Part shown: piece after piece, positions 1 to 7,420 of the stretch
How the letters are laid out: each line of letters opens with the position of its first letter
Numbering within the stretch: the stretch's first letter is position 1
DNA from: Demequina capsici
GTDB lineage: Bacteria > Actinomycetota > Actinomycetes > Actinomycetales > Demequinaceae
Assembly (NCBI RefSeq): GCF_032102965.1
Contig: NZ_CP134880.1
Span: 1,612,001-1,676,000 of the forward strand
Direction: 5' to 3'
Length of the DNA stretch: 64,000 bases
Program-made: the position numbers and the translations under genes
The notes under the pieces: generated by a model
What the model saw: the letters and a program-made list of their open reading frames with translations, nothing else
Told to the model about the DNA's origin: nothing
Databases searched by the model: none

Positions 1-710
1 GCCCACGCGCCGAGGGGACCGAAGCGTGCCAGCACATCGCCCGCGGGGAGAGCCGCAAGCTGCCCGAGGGTGTGCAGGCCGAGCCGCGCGAGCACTCCCG
101 CGAGCTCCTCCGACTCGACCCGACGACCACGCTCCATGGCGGCATGCACGAGCGAGTCCACTGGAAGCGGGGAGAGGAAATCCGCAGATCCTCCGCGCGG
201 GACCATGACGGAGAGCCTGGCCGCCATGACCGCGGCCAGCAGCCCATCGGCCGCGCCCACCTGCGCCTCCCCGCCGGCCTCGGCGACCGCGTCGACCAGG
301 GCTTCGGCGAGCGCCTCCTCCGAGCCGTGGAAGCGCGCTGCTCCGTCGGCAGGGATCATCAGCAGACCTGGCCGGGATATCTCGACGCCTGCGACGACCC
401 GCTCGGCGGCTGCCGCGACCGCCTCGAACTCGCGGGCGTCCCTGCCCTCGTCGTATCCCAGGACCACCAGGTCCGGGCAGACGCGTTGGGCGTCCCGCCG
501 CCTCATGCCTCGCCTCACGCCTGCCGCACGGGCGACGGCGGACACCGCCACCAGTCCTCTCCCATGAAGCACTGCCGCAGAGGCCTCCGCCCCCAGTCCC
601 GCCTCGGTCGCGGCGGCGACGACAGGCCAGTCGGGCACCCACAGCACAGCACGTCGCACCGTCGCGACAGGGCCGTCCAGCGGCGCCGCCTCACGCGTCT
701 CGGCGCTCAC
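1..710 (-). CDS. imuB: ImuB-type Y-family DNA polymerase-like protein (3' part outside window)
   Basis: N-terminal 236 codons of a Y-family polymerase homologue; the rest lies beyond the left edge. The start of the protein reads RRAVLWVPDWPVVAAA, the ImuB signature in place of the catalytic DxD segment of DinB/Pol IV. ImuB proteins are therefore regarded as inactive polymerases that bridge ImuA, the beta clamp and the error-prone DnaE2 in SOS mutagenesis. The GTG start (708-710) overlaps the imuA stop by 4 bp (GTGA) and is preceded by AGGAGG, so it is translationally coupled to imuA. dnaE2 would be expected further left but cannot be seen. Family call is firm; function is by homology. Confidence 0.85.
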   Translation of the reverse strand, partial: MSAETREAAPLDGPVATVRRAVLWVPDWPVVAAATEAGLGAEASAAVLHGRGLVAVSAVARAAGVRRGMRRRDAQRVCPDLVVLGYDEGRDAREFEAVAAAAERVVAGVEISRPGLLMIPADGAARFHGSEEALAEALVDAVAEAGGEAQVGAADGLLAAVMAARLSVMVPRGGSADFLSPLPVDSLVHAAMERGRRVESEELAGVLARLGLHTLGQLAALPAGDVLARFGPLGAW

Positions 711-1390
711 GCCACCTCCTCGCGGGCACCCGCATCCCGTACCCATGCAGGTGCCACCGAGCGGTCGACGTCCAGATCGATCCGCACCCGTCGCACCGAG
801 CCGAGCCGCCGTCCGCTCACCGCCACCGTCGCCTCGCGACCACGAAGGCGACCATCCCCCGCCCCGAGACCGGACCACCGCACCCTCTCGACCGACAGCG
901 ACAGCTCCGCCCCCGGCCAGGGACCGACGGAGAGCATCAAGGCGTCCTGCTCGCGTGCGCGGGAGGCCAGACGCCTGCGATCCGATTCCGAGAGGACCAG
1001 CCGCTCCCCCGCCATCACGACGTCCACGCCCTCGAGGCAGAGCCCGATCACCGCGGCTGCCTGCATGCCAGGCTCGGGGACGAGCGCGAGCCGGGACAGA
1101 TCCATCCCCCGCCGAGCGGCGGCCACGACACCGACCGATGGCATGCCGACCGCTGCGGACCAGGCACCCTGTCGAGAGGCCTGCCCGGCCAGCGCCAGCA
1201 GCAGCGACGTGGATCCCGAGACGCTCACCACCCGGCCACGAGGCAGCCCCTCAGGCAACAGCATGCGCCACTGCTCGTCCACCCTCCAGGCACGCTCGGA
1301 GACGTCGCGCGCGACACCGACCCGCGCCTCGACCTCCTTGAGGGCGGCGCGGGCTGCAGCCAGCCGATCGTCGCGAACCTGTTCGAACAT
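707..1390 (-). CDS. imuA: ImuA-like SOS mutagenesis protein (RecA-like fold)
   Basis: 227-residue protein resembling actinobacterial ImuA', the SulA/RecA-like partner of ImuB in the translesion mutasome. It reads MFEQVRDDRLAAARAALKEVEARVGV, then a RecA-like region around GRVVSVSGSTSLLLALAGQASRQG (residues ~50-75) where a Walker-like loop would sit but a canonical GKT is absent. It is followed by imuB with a 4-bp overlap. The ATG at 1388-1390 was chosen because it follows a CAGAAT -10-like box by 7 nt with no Shine-Dalgarno, and because a perfect SOS box covers it. An in-frame ATG further upstream would put the SOS box inside the gene. Induced by DNA damage by inference from the SOS box. Confidence 0.78.
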   Translation of the reverse strand: MFEQVRDDRLAAARAALKEVEARVGVARDVSERAWRVDEQWRMLLPEGLPRGRVVSVSGSTSLLLALAGQASRQGAWSAAVGMPSVGVVAAARRGMDLSRLALVPEPGMQAAAVIGLCLEGVDVVMAGERLVLSESDRRRLASRAREQDALMLSVGPWPGAELSLSVERVRWSGLGAGDGRLRGREATVAVSGRRLGSVRRVRIDLDVDRSVAPAWVRDAGAREEVA

Positions 1391-1398
1391 ACGTTCGA
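1383..1398 (-). promoter_or_regulatory. LexA/SOS box over the imuA start codon
   Basis: TCGAAC-ATAC-GTTCGA, a perfect match to the actinobacterial LexA operator TCGAAC(N4)GTTCGA. It covers the imuA ATG (1388-1390) and touches the putative -10 CAGAAT (complement of 1398-1403), so LexA bound here would block a leaderless start at the A of the ATG. Confidence 0.88.
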
Positions 1399-1405
1399 TT
1401 CTGCC

Positions 1406-1420
1406 ATGTCGCAGCGACAT
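1406..1420. repeat. Perfect 15-bp palindrome upstream of imuA
   Basis: Arms ATGTCGC and GCGACAT around one central A, lying in the -10/-35 spacer of the inferred imuA promoter. It could bind a second regulator or be chance; no family is recognised. Confidence 0.5.
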
Positions 1421-1482
1421 CCGAGAAGGCTCGATCGCCCTCTCCGGAGAGACGGGCACGACCCAGGGGGGACGCCGAGGGA

Positions 1483-2292
1483 TCAGCGCACTCGCAGCTC
1501 CCACATGGCGACAGCCGACGCAGCGGCGACGTTCAGCGAGTCCACCCCTCCAGCCATCGGGATCGTGACCACGGCGTCCACGCTTCGCAGCGCGCCACGC
1601 GACAGCCCATCACCCTCGGAGCCCATGACGATCGCCACCTTCTCGTGGCCCAGCGCCGCGAACTCGTCGAGCGCGACCGCATCGTCCGCGAGCGCGAGCC
1701 CCGCCACGACGAAGCCCGCCTCACGCATGCGACCCAGGTCGGCCGGCCAGTCCTGCGCGCGTGTCCACGGCACCTGGAAGACGGTGCCCATCGAGACCTT
1801 CACCGATCGTCGGTAGAGCGGGTCGGCGCAGGTCGGGGCGACGACGATCGCGTCGGCCCCGATCCCGGCCGCGGAGCGGAAGATCGCTCCGACGTTCGTG
1901 TGATCGACGACCCCTTCGAGAACGACCACTCGCCGCGCTGGAGAGACCAGCTCCTCGACGGCGGGCAGCACGGGCCGACGCATGGCTGCGAGCGCTCCGC
2001 GATGCACCTGGAATCCCGTGATCGACTCGAGGAGGTCGACCGGCGCAAGGTACACCGGGACGTCGACACCCGCGCGCGACAGGGCGTTCTCGATCCCCGG
2101 CAGCCAGCGCTCGCTCACCAGCACGGAGAAGGGCTCATGCCCAGCGGCGAGGGCGCGGGAGATCACCTTCTCCCCCTCCGCCATGTACAGACCTCGCTCA
2201 GGCTCGAGCAGGCGGCGCAGAGCGACATCGGTGAGGTCACGGTAGTCGGCGAGGCGCTCGTCGGACGCGGAGTCGACCAGGATCACAGGCAT
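1483..2292 (-). CDS. TrmH/SpoU-family RNA 2'-O-methyltransferase
   Basis: 269 residues. The N-terminal substrate-binding region (LADYRDLTDVALRRLLEPERGLYMAEG) is typical of actinobacterial SpoU proteins that methylate rRNA or tRNA ribose using S-adenosylmethionine. The C-terminal SPOUT trefoil-knot domain shows motif 1 (VLEGVVDHTNVGAIFRSA), motif 2 (VAIVMGSEGDGLS) and motif 3 (IPMAGGVDSLNVAAASA). The ATG at 2290-2292 sits only 1 nt after GGAGG; the GTG two codons later (2284-2286) has better spacing and may be the true start. The RNA target cannot be told from sequence. Divergent from the membrane gene at 2389. Confidence 0.88.
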   Translation of the reverse strand: MPVILVDSASDERLADYRDLTDVALRRLLEPERGLYMAEGEKVISRALAAGHEPFSVLVSERWLPGIENALSRAGVDVPVYLAPVDLLESITGFQVHRGALAAMRRPVLPAVEELVSPARRVVVLEGVVDHTNVGAIFRSAAGIGADAIVVAPTCADPLYRRSVKVSMGTVFQVPWTRAQDWPADLGRMREAGFVVAGLALADDAVALDEFAALGHEKVAIVMGSEGDGLSRGALRSVDAVVTIPMAGGVDSLNVAAASAVAMWELRVR

Positions 2293-2388
2293 GCCTCCAT
2301 CATCCCAGGCAGGGCCTGCGACGATGCGCCGGCGAGCGTAGCCTTGAGGTGAGGGCTCCGGAGGGGTCCGAGCTGAGAGGACGCGGCC

Positions 2389-3387
2389 ATGGGTGCGCGG
2401 CAGGATCGGTTCGATGAGTGGGTCGAGGCGGGGCTGCTCGAGACCTCGACGGCGGACGCGCTGAGGGCCTACGAGGCGGGTCACGGTCGCGATGCGGTGG
2501 CACCTGTGCTGCGCGAAGGCGCGGCGTCGACGGAGCCTGAGGCGGAGCGAGCCGATCGGGGCCCGGTGCGCGGGCTCGTCGGGGAGATCCTCGGGTATCT
2601 GGGCGCGGTCCTCGCCATCACCGCGATCAGCTTCATCGTCAGCCAGACGTGGCCGTCCATCTCCACTCCCGGTCGCGTCGCATTGGTCGCGGGCCTGACC
2701 GCGATCGTCGCGGTCGCGGGTGTCGTCGGGACTCGTTCGCCTCAGGATCCTGCGCAGCGCCTCGCCTCGGTGCTGCTGTTCTCCACCGTCGTGTGCTTCG
2801 GATGGCTGGCCTGGGTGTCGGTCGACGCCGCAGGACTGCGGGACGAGGTCGCCGGCCTGTGGACGTTCGTCGCGGCTGGTGCGGTCGCCTGCATCATCTA
2901 CGTGTGGCGACGCAGGGCTCTCGCAGAGCTGGCCCTCCTGGCTGCGACGGTCGGAATCGCGGCGACGACGATCGAGATCCTGAACGCGACGGACGGGATG
3001 ATCCCGGGTCTCGTGATCGGTGCCGTGGGCGCGGCATGGCTCGGGCTCGGGGTCGCGCGGATCGTCACGCCGTCGCACCCTGCGCTTGTCGCGGGCGGCC
3101 TGGTGCTGCTGTTCGCCGTCAACACGATCACGTCCACGGACGGCACGCGCGGTCTCGCGCTCTCCGTGGGAGTGCTGCTGGCGATCGCGATGCTCACGCT
3201 TGCCGTGATGCGACGCGAGCTGCTCGTGCTCATGATCCCTGGCGGGATCGGCCTGCTGTCGATGATGCCTCAGCTGATAGAGCACTACGTGGGCGGAGCA
3301 GTGGCCACCTGGACCGCGGTGCTCGCGACGGGTGTCGCGCTGATCGTGGTGGCAGTCAGGATGCTGCGGGGCCCGAGACCTGACTGA
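2389..3387 (+). CDS. DUF2157-like polytopic membrane protein
   Basis: 332 residues. A cytosolic N-terminus (residues 1-60; WVEAGLLETSTADALRAYEAGHG) resembles the helical start of DUF2157 proteins, and about eight hydrophobic segments follow from residue ~63 (LVGEILGYLGAVLAITAISFIV) to the end (AVLATGVALIVVAVRML). No catalytic motif is visible, and the function of the family is unknown. It stands alone between a divergent methyltransferase and the convergent SPFH gene, with a hairpin after its stop. Confidence 0.7.
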   Translation: MGARQDRFDEWVEAGLLETSTADALRAYEAGHGRDAVAPVLREGAASTEPEAERADRGPVRGLVGEILGYLGAVLAITAISFIVSQTWPSISTPGRVALVAGLTAIVAVAGVVGTRSPQDPAQRLASVLLFSTVVCFGWLAWVSVDAAGLRDEVAGLWTFVAAGAVACIIYVWRRRALAELALLAATVGIAATTIEILNATDGMIPGLVIGAVGAAWLGLGVARIVTPSHPALVAGGLVLLFAVNTITSTDGTRGLALSVGVLLAIAMLTLAVMRRELLVLMIPGGIGLLSMMPQLIEHYVGGAVATWTAVLATGVALIVVAVRMLRGPRPD

Positions 3388-3409
3388 AGCAGGTCGCCCG
3401 CACAGGGAA

Positions 3410-3441
3410 GGACCCCGAGGAGCCGATGCTCCCCGGGGTCC
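3410..3441. terminator. Hairpin between convergent genes
   Basis: Outer arms GGACCCCG and CGGGGTCC with an inner GGAGC/GCTCC stem and a cgat loop, lying 22 bp after the DUF2157 stop and 15 bp past the SPFH stop. It has no T-run, so it is a likely bidirectional terminator but not a textbook one. Confidence 0.6.
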
Positions 3442-3455
3442 GGTCCATGCGGTGG

Positions 3456-4535
3456 CTACTGACCCTTCTCGACATCCGGGTTGAACGGACGACCAGACTC
3501 GGAGCCTGCCCTGTCGGCCTCGGCGGAGACGCCCTCGGCCTGCCGGCGAGCTTCCTCGAGGGCCGCTCGCGGGTCGGCGAGCGCCGACGTGATGCGGGAC
3601 TTGCGACGCTCGGAGCCTTCGGCACGACCGAGCGGTTCCAGCTCCTCGTTGACCCCGAAGCCCGCCGAGATCGCCTTGAGCGCTCCAGTGAACTCCGTGG
3701 GGACGAACCACATCTGGTTGTTCGTGCCCTTCGCGATCTCCGGAAGCATCTGGAGGTACTGGTAGGACAGCAGCTTGGAGTCCGCGTCGCCCTCGTGGAT
3801 CGCGTCGAACACCTGGAGGATGGCGCGAGCCTCACCCTCCGCCTTCAGGATGCGGGACTGAGCCTCGCCTTCGGCCTTGAGGATCGCCGACTGCTTCTCA
3901 CCTTCGGCGGTCAGGATCGCGGACTGCTTGATGCCCTCGGCGGTCAGGATCGTCGCACGACGGTCACGCTCGGCGCGCATCTGCTTCTCCATGGAGTCCT
4001 TGACGGACATGGGAGGCTCGATCGCCTTGAGCTCGACACGGTTGACGCGGATGCCCCACTTGCCGGTCGCCTCGTCCAGGACGCCACGCAGCTGGCCGTT
4101 GATCTGGTCGCGGCTGGTGAGCGTCTGCTCGAGGTCCATCGTGCCGATCACGTTGCGGAGCGTGGTGACGGTGAGTTGCTGCATGCCGACGATGTAGTTG
4201 GCGATCTCGTAGACCGCGGACTTGGACTCGTTCACCTGGAAGTAGATGACTGTGTCGATCTCGACCACGAGGTTGTCGGAGGTGATGACCGACTGCGGAG
4301 GGAAGGAGACGACCTGCTCGCGCATGTCCACCCTCTGGCGGACCTTGTCCACGAACGGGACGAGGATGTGCATCCCGGCCTCGAGCGTGCGCGAGTAGCG
4401 GCCCAGCCGCTCGACCACGCGCGTCTCGGCCTGGGGGACGATCTGCAGCGCCCTCGCGATGGTCGAGATGATGAAGATGACGAAGACGATGAGGGCGACG
4501 ATGCCCACGAGCCCCCCGACGCTGATGTTGTCCAT
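3456..4535 (-). CDS. SPFH/band-7 (stomatin-like, QmcA type) membrane protein
   Basis: 359 residues. An N-terminal membrane segment (residues ~8-28, GLVGIVALIVFVIFIISTIA) is followed by the SPFH domain (~30-190, with ERLGRYSRTLEAGMHILVPFVDKV) and a heptad-rich coiled coil with near-repeats of ILTAEGEKQSAILKAEGEAQ (~190-245). Such proteins form oligomeric assemblies on membranes and modulate protease or membrane-domain function. Five bp downstream of an NfeD gene; this nfeD-SPFH pairing is a classic conserved partnership. The C-terminal ~60 residues are charged and low-complexity. Confidence 0.9.
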   Translation of the reverse strand: MDNISVGGLVGIVALIVFVIFIISTIARALQIVPQAETRVVERLGRYSRTLEAGMHILVPFVDKVRQRVDMREQVVSFPPQSVITSDNLVVEIDTVIYFQVNESKSAVYEIANYIVGMQQLTVTTLRNVIGTMDLEQTLTSRDQINGQLRGVLDEATGKWGIRVNRVELKAIEPPMSVKDSMEKQMRAERDRRATILTAEGIKQSAILTAEGEKQSAILKAEGEAQSRILKAEGEARAILQVFDAIHEGDADSKLLSYQYLQMLPEIAKGTNNQMWFVPTEFTGALKAISAGFGVNEELEPLGRAEGSERRKSRITSALADPRAALEEARRQAEGVSAEADRAGSESGRPFNPDVEKGQ

Positions 4536-4540
4536 AAGCC

Positions 4541-4999
4541 CTATTCCTCCTTCTCCGCGGCCTGACCGGCCGCGTTCGATGCGACGATGGCCGTCGCCCC
4601 CTTGATCTCGATCACGACGGCGTCTACGCCCTCCGCGATCGTCGGCGCGTCCTCACGCGTGCGCGCCGTCCATACCTCGCCCGCGAGCTTCACTCGGCCG
4701 GAGCGCTCCGTGATCTCGTCGAGCGTGAAGGCCTCCATGCCCACGAGTCGCGCGGCGTTCGTCTCAGCGACAGGCCCCTTCTTGCGAAGGGAGCGCAGCA
4801 GATACGGACGCACCGCGAACAGCAGCACGCTCGACACTCCCGCGAACACCACGATGCTCAGCCAGAGCGGTGCTCCCAGCTGGGCCGCGACGCCGCCCGC
4901 AAGGGCGCCGCCGGCGAACATGAGGAGCGTCAGATCGAGCGTGAAGATCTCCGCGATACCGAGGGCCAGAGCCCCGATGTACCACCACAGGGAATCCAT
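4541..4999 (-). CDS. NfeD-family membrane protein
   Basis: 152 residues: about three or four transmembrane helices in residues 1-75 (WYIGALALGIAEIFTLDLTLLMFAGGALAGG; LWLSIVVFAGVSSVLLFAV), then a C-terminal OB-fold domain (~85-145, VGMEAFTLDEITERSGRVKLAGEVWTAR). NfeD proteins work with the SPFH protein encoded next door, and short forms like this lack the ClpP-like protease domain. Strong AGGAGGT before the ATG. First gene of the two-gene operon. Confidence 0.9.
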   Translation of the reverse strand: MDSLWWYIGALALGIAEIFTLDLTLLMFAGGALAGGVAAQLGAPLWLSIVVFAGVSSVLLFAVRPYLLRSLRKKGPVAETNAARLVGMEAFTLDEITERSGRVKLAGEVWTARTREDAPTIAEGVDAVVIEIKGATAIVASNAAGQAAEKEE

Positions 5000-5158
5000 T
5001 TCCCACCTCCTGTTGGCACGCTAGCAGGCGGTTCATGGGCCATCCATCGGTCCGAGGAATGAGTGGATGACGAGAACGCCTCCTCACCATCCTCCCAGGG
5101 ACGGATCGTGCCCGCTCGGGCCGAGGGGGTGCGTCACAGGAATGGATCGAGGCGCTCC

Positions 5159-6055
5159 TCAGGCGTCCGCGGGCTCACGCTCCGCGACCTCGGCGACCTC
5201 GGCAGCGGGAGCCTTCCATGCGCGATGGATCGCCCATGCCCACACGAGCACGATCAGTCCGTAGACCGACCAGCGCCAGGTTCCGATCTCGACAGGAAGC
5301 GCACCCATGAGCGTCCGGGAGTTGGTGAGGATGATCATCCCTCCCACAGCGGCGCCGAGCATGCGCGGTGGCACGATCCGGACGAGCCAGGCGGCGATCG
5401 GAGCAGCGATGAGGCCTCCGAGCAGAAGCGCGAGCACCCAGCCGCCGTCGATCCCGGCGGTGCCGAGGCCGAGGAGGAAGCCCAGGGAGGCCGCCACCGA
5501 GACGAGGAACTCCGCGGCATCGATCGAGCCGATCACCTTGCGAGGCTCCATGCGACCCGTGGCGAGGAGCGTGGGTGTGCCGATCGGCCCCCAGCCACCG
5601 CCGCCGGTCGCATCGACGAAGCCTGCGACAAGACCGACGGGAGCGAGGAAGCGCTTGCGCAGCGGTCGCTCGGTCCGGTCGACGCGGGGCTGCGCGACGG
5701 TGAAGCGCGTCAGCACGTACACCCCGAGTGCGAGCAGGAGCAGCGCGGTGAGCGGCTTCGCGGCATCCGTGGACAGTCCGGACAGCACCGAGGCTCCGAT
5801 GAAGGCGCCCGCAGCGCCGGGCACGCCCACGCGTACCACCACCCGCCAGTCGACGTTCCCGAAGCGCCAGTGCGACAGGCCGGAGGCCAGGGTGGTGCCG
5901 ACCTCGGCGAGGTGGACGGTCGCCGAGGCGGCTGCCGGCGCGAGACCGACGGCAAGCATCAGGGTGGTGGAGGTGACTCCGTAGGCCATCCCTAGGCTGC
6001 CGTCGACGAGCTGGGCGCCGAGACCGACGAGGGCGAGAAGCACGAGCGTGCGCAT
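5159..6055 (-). CDS. TauE/SafE-family anion/sulfite exporter
   Basis: 298 residues with about eight membrane helices and the two repeated halves of the family. The first half starts LVLLALVGLGAQLVDGSLGMAYG and the second has LVAGFVDATGGGGWGPIGTPTLLA around residues 145-170. Members export sulfite, sulfonates or other anions. ATG at 6053-6055 was chosen (AAGGGG upstream) over an in-frame start 13 codons earlier that would lie in the leader. The preceding gene encodes an Rrf2 regulator, and a consensus-like promoter with an embedded repeat lies between them, so sulfur- or redox-dependent control is plausible. Confidence 0.87.
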   Translation of the reverse strand: MRTLVLLALVGLGAQLVDGSLGMAYGVTSTTLMLAVGLAPAAASATVHLAEVGTTLASGLSHWRFGNVDWRVVVRVGVPGAAGAFIGASVLSGLSTDAAKPLTALLLLALGVYVLTRFTVAQPRVDRTERPLRKRFLAPVGLVAGFVDATGGGGWGPIGTPTLLATGRMEPRKVIGSIDAAEFLVSVAASLGFLLGLGTAGIDGGWVLALLLGGLIAAPIAAWLVRIVPPRMLGAAVGGMIILTNSRTLMGALPVEIGTWRWSVYGLIVLVWAWAIHRAWKAPAAEVAEVAEREPADA

Positions 6056-6108
6056 GCAGGACCCCTTCCAGCGCCGACCGCGGGTGCGGTTCAAGGCGCG
6101 TCGAGGCC

Positions 6109-6160
6109 AGATTACCTACTTACCTACTAGGAAACAATACATAGCGCTTTGAAAGGTAAT
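6109..6160 (-). promoter_or_regulatory. tauE promoter with embedded TAGGTAA repeats (putative Rrf2 operator)
   Basis: On the minus strand, -35 TTGTTT (complement of 6132-6137), a 17-bp spacer and -10 TAATCT (complement of 6109-6114). The spacer holds tandem GTAGGTAA direct repeats and the near-palindrome TTACCTA-C-TAGGAAA (6120-6134). ATTACCT (6111-6117) is repeated inverted as AGGTAAT (6154-6160). The block is markedly AT-rich against its surroundings. Binding by the adjacent Rrf2 protein is inferred. Confidence 0.65.
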
Positions 6161-6162
6161 TC

Positions 6163-6615
6163 TCAGGGGTTCTCCCACGCGGCCTCGTCCGCGACGAGGG
6201 CCGCGATCTCAGGCGGCAGGGAGCCCGAGGCGAGGTCCGCGACCGTCACGCTCTCGAGCACGCCGCGCACGCTTGCCCGGAGCGCCACCCACACCGTCAG
6301 CAGGTCGTCCGCCGCACCGCCGTAGGAGAGCTGCGAGGGCCTCTCTCCCCGCACGAACACGAGCGGACCATCGACCGCGCGGACGATGTCGGCGAGGGTG
6401 ATGTCCCGCGGCGACCTGGCCAGTCGGTAACCGCCGCCGAGTCCGCGTTGGGCGACGACGATCCCCTCACGACGCAGCACCGACAGGATGCCCTCGAGGA
6501 ACTTGCGCGGCATCGCCTGCGCGGAGGCGAGCGCCTCGGTTGTCAACGACGACTCAGCCGCCGCGAGCTCCGCCGCGGCGCGGATCGCATAATCTGCGCG
6601 AGCCGAGACCCTCAT
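6163..6615 (-). CDS. Rrf2-family transcriptional regulator
   Basis: 150 residues with the Rrf2 winged helix: MRVSARADYAIRAAAELAAA, recognition region around MPRKFLEGILSVLRREGIV and the wing QRGLGGGYRLARSPRDITLADIVRAV. The protein contains no cysteine, so unlike IscR or NsrR it cannot ligate an Fe-S cluster by Cys. That places it closer to CymR-type regulators that sense through partner proteins or small molecules. It is 107 bp upstream of the TauE/SafE gene on the same strand, whose promoter carries candidate operators. The ligand is unknown. Confidence 0.87.
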   Translation of the reverse strand: MRVSARADYAIRAAAELAAAESSLTTEALASAQAMPRKFLEGILSVLRREGIVVAQRGLGGGYRLARSPRDITLADIVRAVDGPLVFVRGERPSQLSYGGAADDLLTVWVALRASVRGVLESVTVADLASGSLPPEIAALVADEAAWENP

Positions 6616-6624
6616 CGCCGCTGC

Positions 6625-7410
6625 TCAGCTGGCCCGGCGGGCGGTCCAGCGCCCAGCGAACTCCTGCACCCGTACCGGCATCCCGTAGGTCTGCGACAGG
6701 TTGTCCTCGGTGAGCGTGTCACCGAGCGGACCGGAGGCGACCACCTGGCCGTCGCGCAGCAGCAGCGCATGCGTGAAGTCCACGGGGATCTCCTCGACGT
6801 GATGCGTGACCATCACCATCGCAGGGGAACGGCGATCGCCGGCGAGCTCGGTCAAGGCGCCGAGCAGCTCCTCGCGCCCGCCGAGGTCCAGCCCGGCGGC
6901 AGGCTCGTCGAGCAGCAGCAGCTCGGGGTCCGCCATCAGCGCCCGCGCGATCTGCACGCGCTTGCGCTCGCCCTCCGACAGCGTCCAGAACTGACGATCG
7001 CGATACGCCGTCATGCCGAACGCCTCGAGCAGCAGGCCCGCGCGATCCTCGTCGACTCCCTCGTACTCCTCGTGCCAGCGACCGGTCACGCCATGCGCGG
7101 CCGTCATCACGACGTCGGACACGCGCTCGCCGGGGGGGATATGGTCGGCGAGCGCAGCGCTCGACAGGCCCACCCGGATGCGCAGATCGGCCACGTCCAC
7201 CTCGCCGAGGCGTGAGCCGAGCACGGTGACGGTGCCCTCCGTCGGATGCATGCGCGCGGACGCCAGCGTGATGAGGGTCGTCTTGCCCGCGCCGTTGGGG
7301 CCGAGGATCACCCAGCGGTCGGCCGAGTCCACGGTCCAGTCGACGCCGCGCAGGATGGTGTTGTCATCGCGGCGCAACGTGACGCCGCTCATCTCGAGCA
7401 CGGGGGTCAT
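6625..7410 (-). CDS. ABC transporter ATP-binding protein (stand-alone)
   Basis: 261 residues. Walker A GPNGAGKTT (~35-43), Q-loop region RIRVGLSSAAL, signature LSEGERKRVQIARAL and Walker B LLLLDEPAAGLD, with the switch histidine in MVTHHVEEIP. It resembles the actinobacterial ModF-like/stand-alone ABC ATPases that lack a permease gene, and none is adjacent. ATG at 7408-7410 follows TAGGCT by 7 nt, suggesting a leaderless mRNA. Substrate unknown. Ends 9 bp before the Rrf2 start. Confidence 0.85.
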   Translation of the reverse strand: MTPVLEMSGVTLRRDDNTILRGVDWTVDSADRWVILGPNGAGKTTLITLASARMHPTEGTVTVLGSRLGEVDVADLRIRVGLSSAALADHIPPGERVSDVVMTAAHGVTGRWHEEYEGVDEDRAGLLLEAFGMTAYRDRQFWTLSEGERKRVQIARALMADPELLLLDEPAAGLDLGGREELLGALTELAGDRRSPAMVMVTHHVEEIPVDFTHALLLRDGQVVASGPLGDTLTEDNLSQTYGMPVRVQEFAGRWTARRAS

Positions 7411-7420
7411 GGAGCCGAGC

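Noticed and set aside
72..1568. Long plus-strand open frame (498 codons) over imuAB
   Set aside because: Antisense to the well-supported imuA/imuB; the product is low-complexity Arg/Ser/Pro-rich, the usual result of GC-rich third positions.
1483..3711. Single 742-residue frame on the minus strand
   Set aside because: Only the last 269 codons match a TrmH methyltransferase; the upstream part is antisense to the DUF2157 gene and has no recognisable domain.
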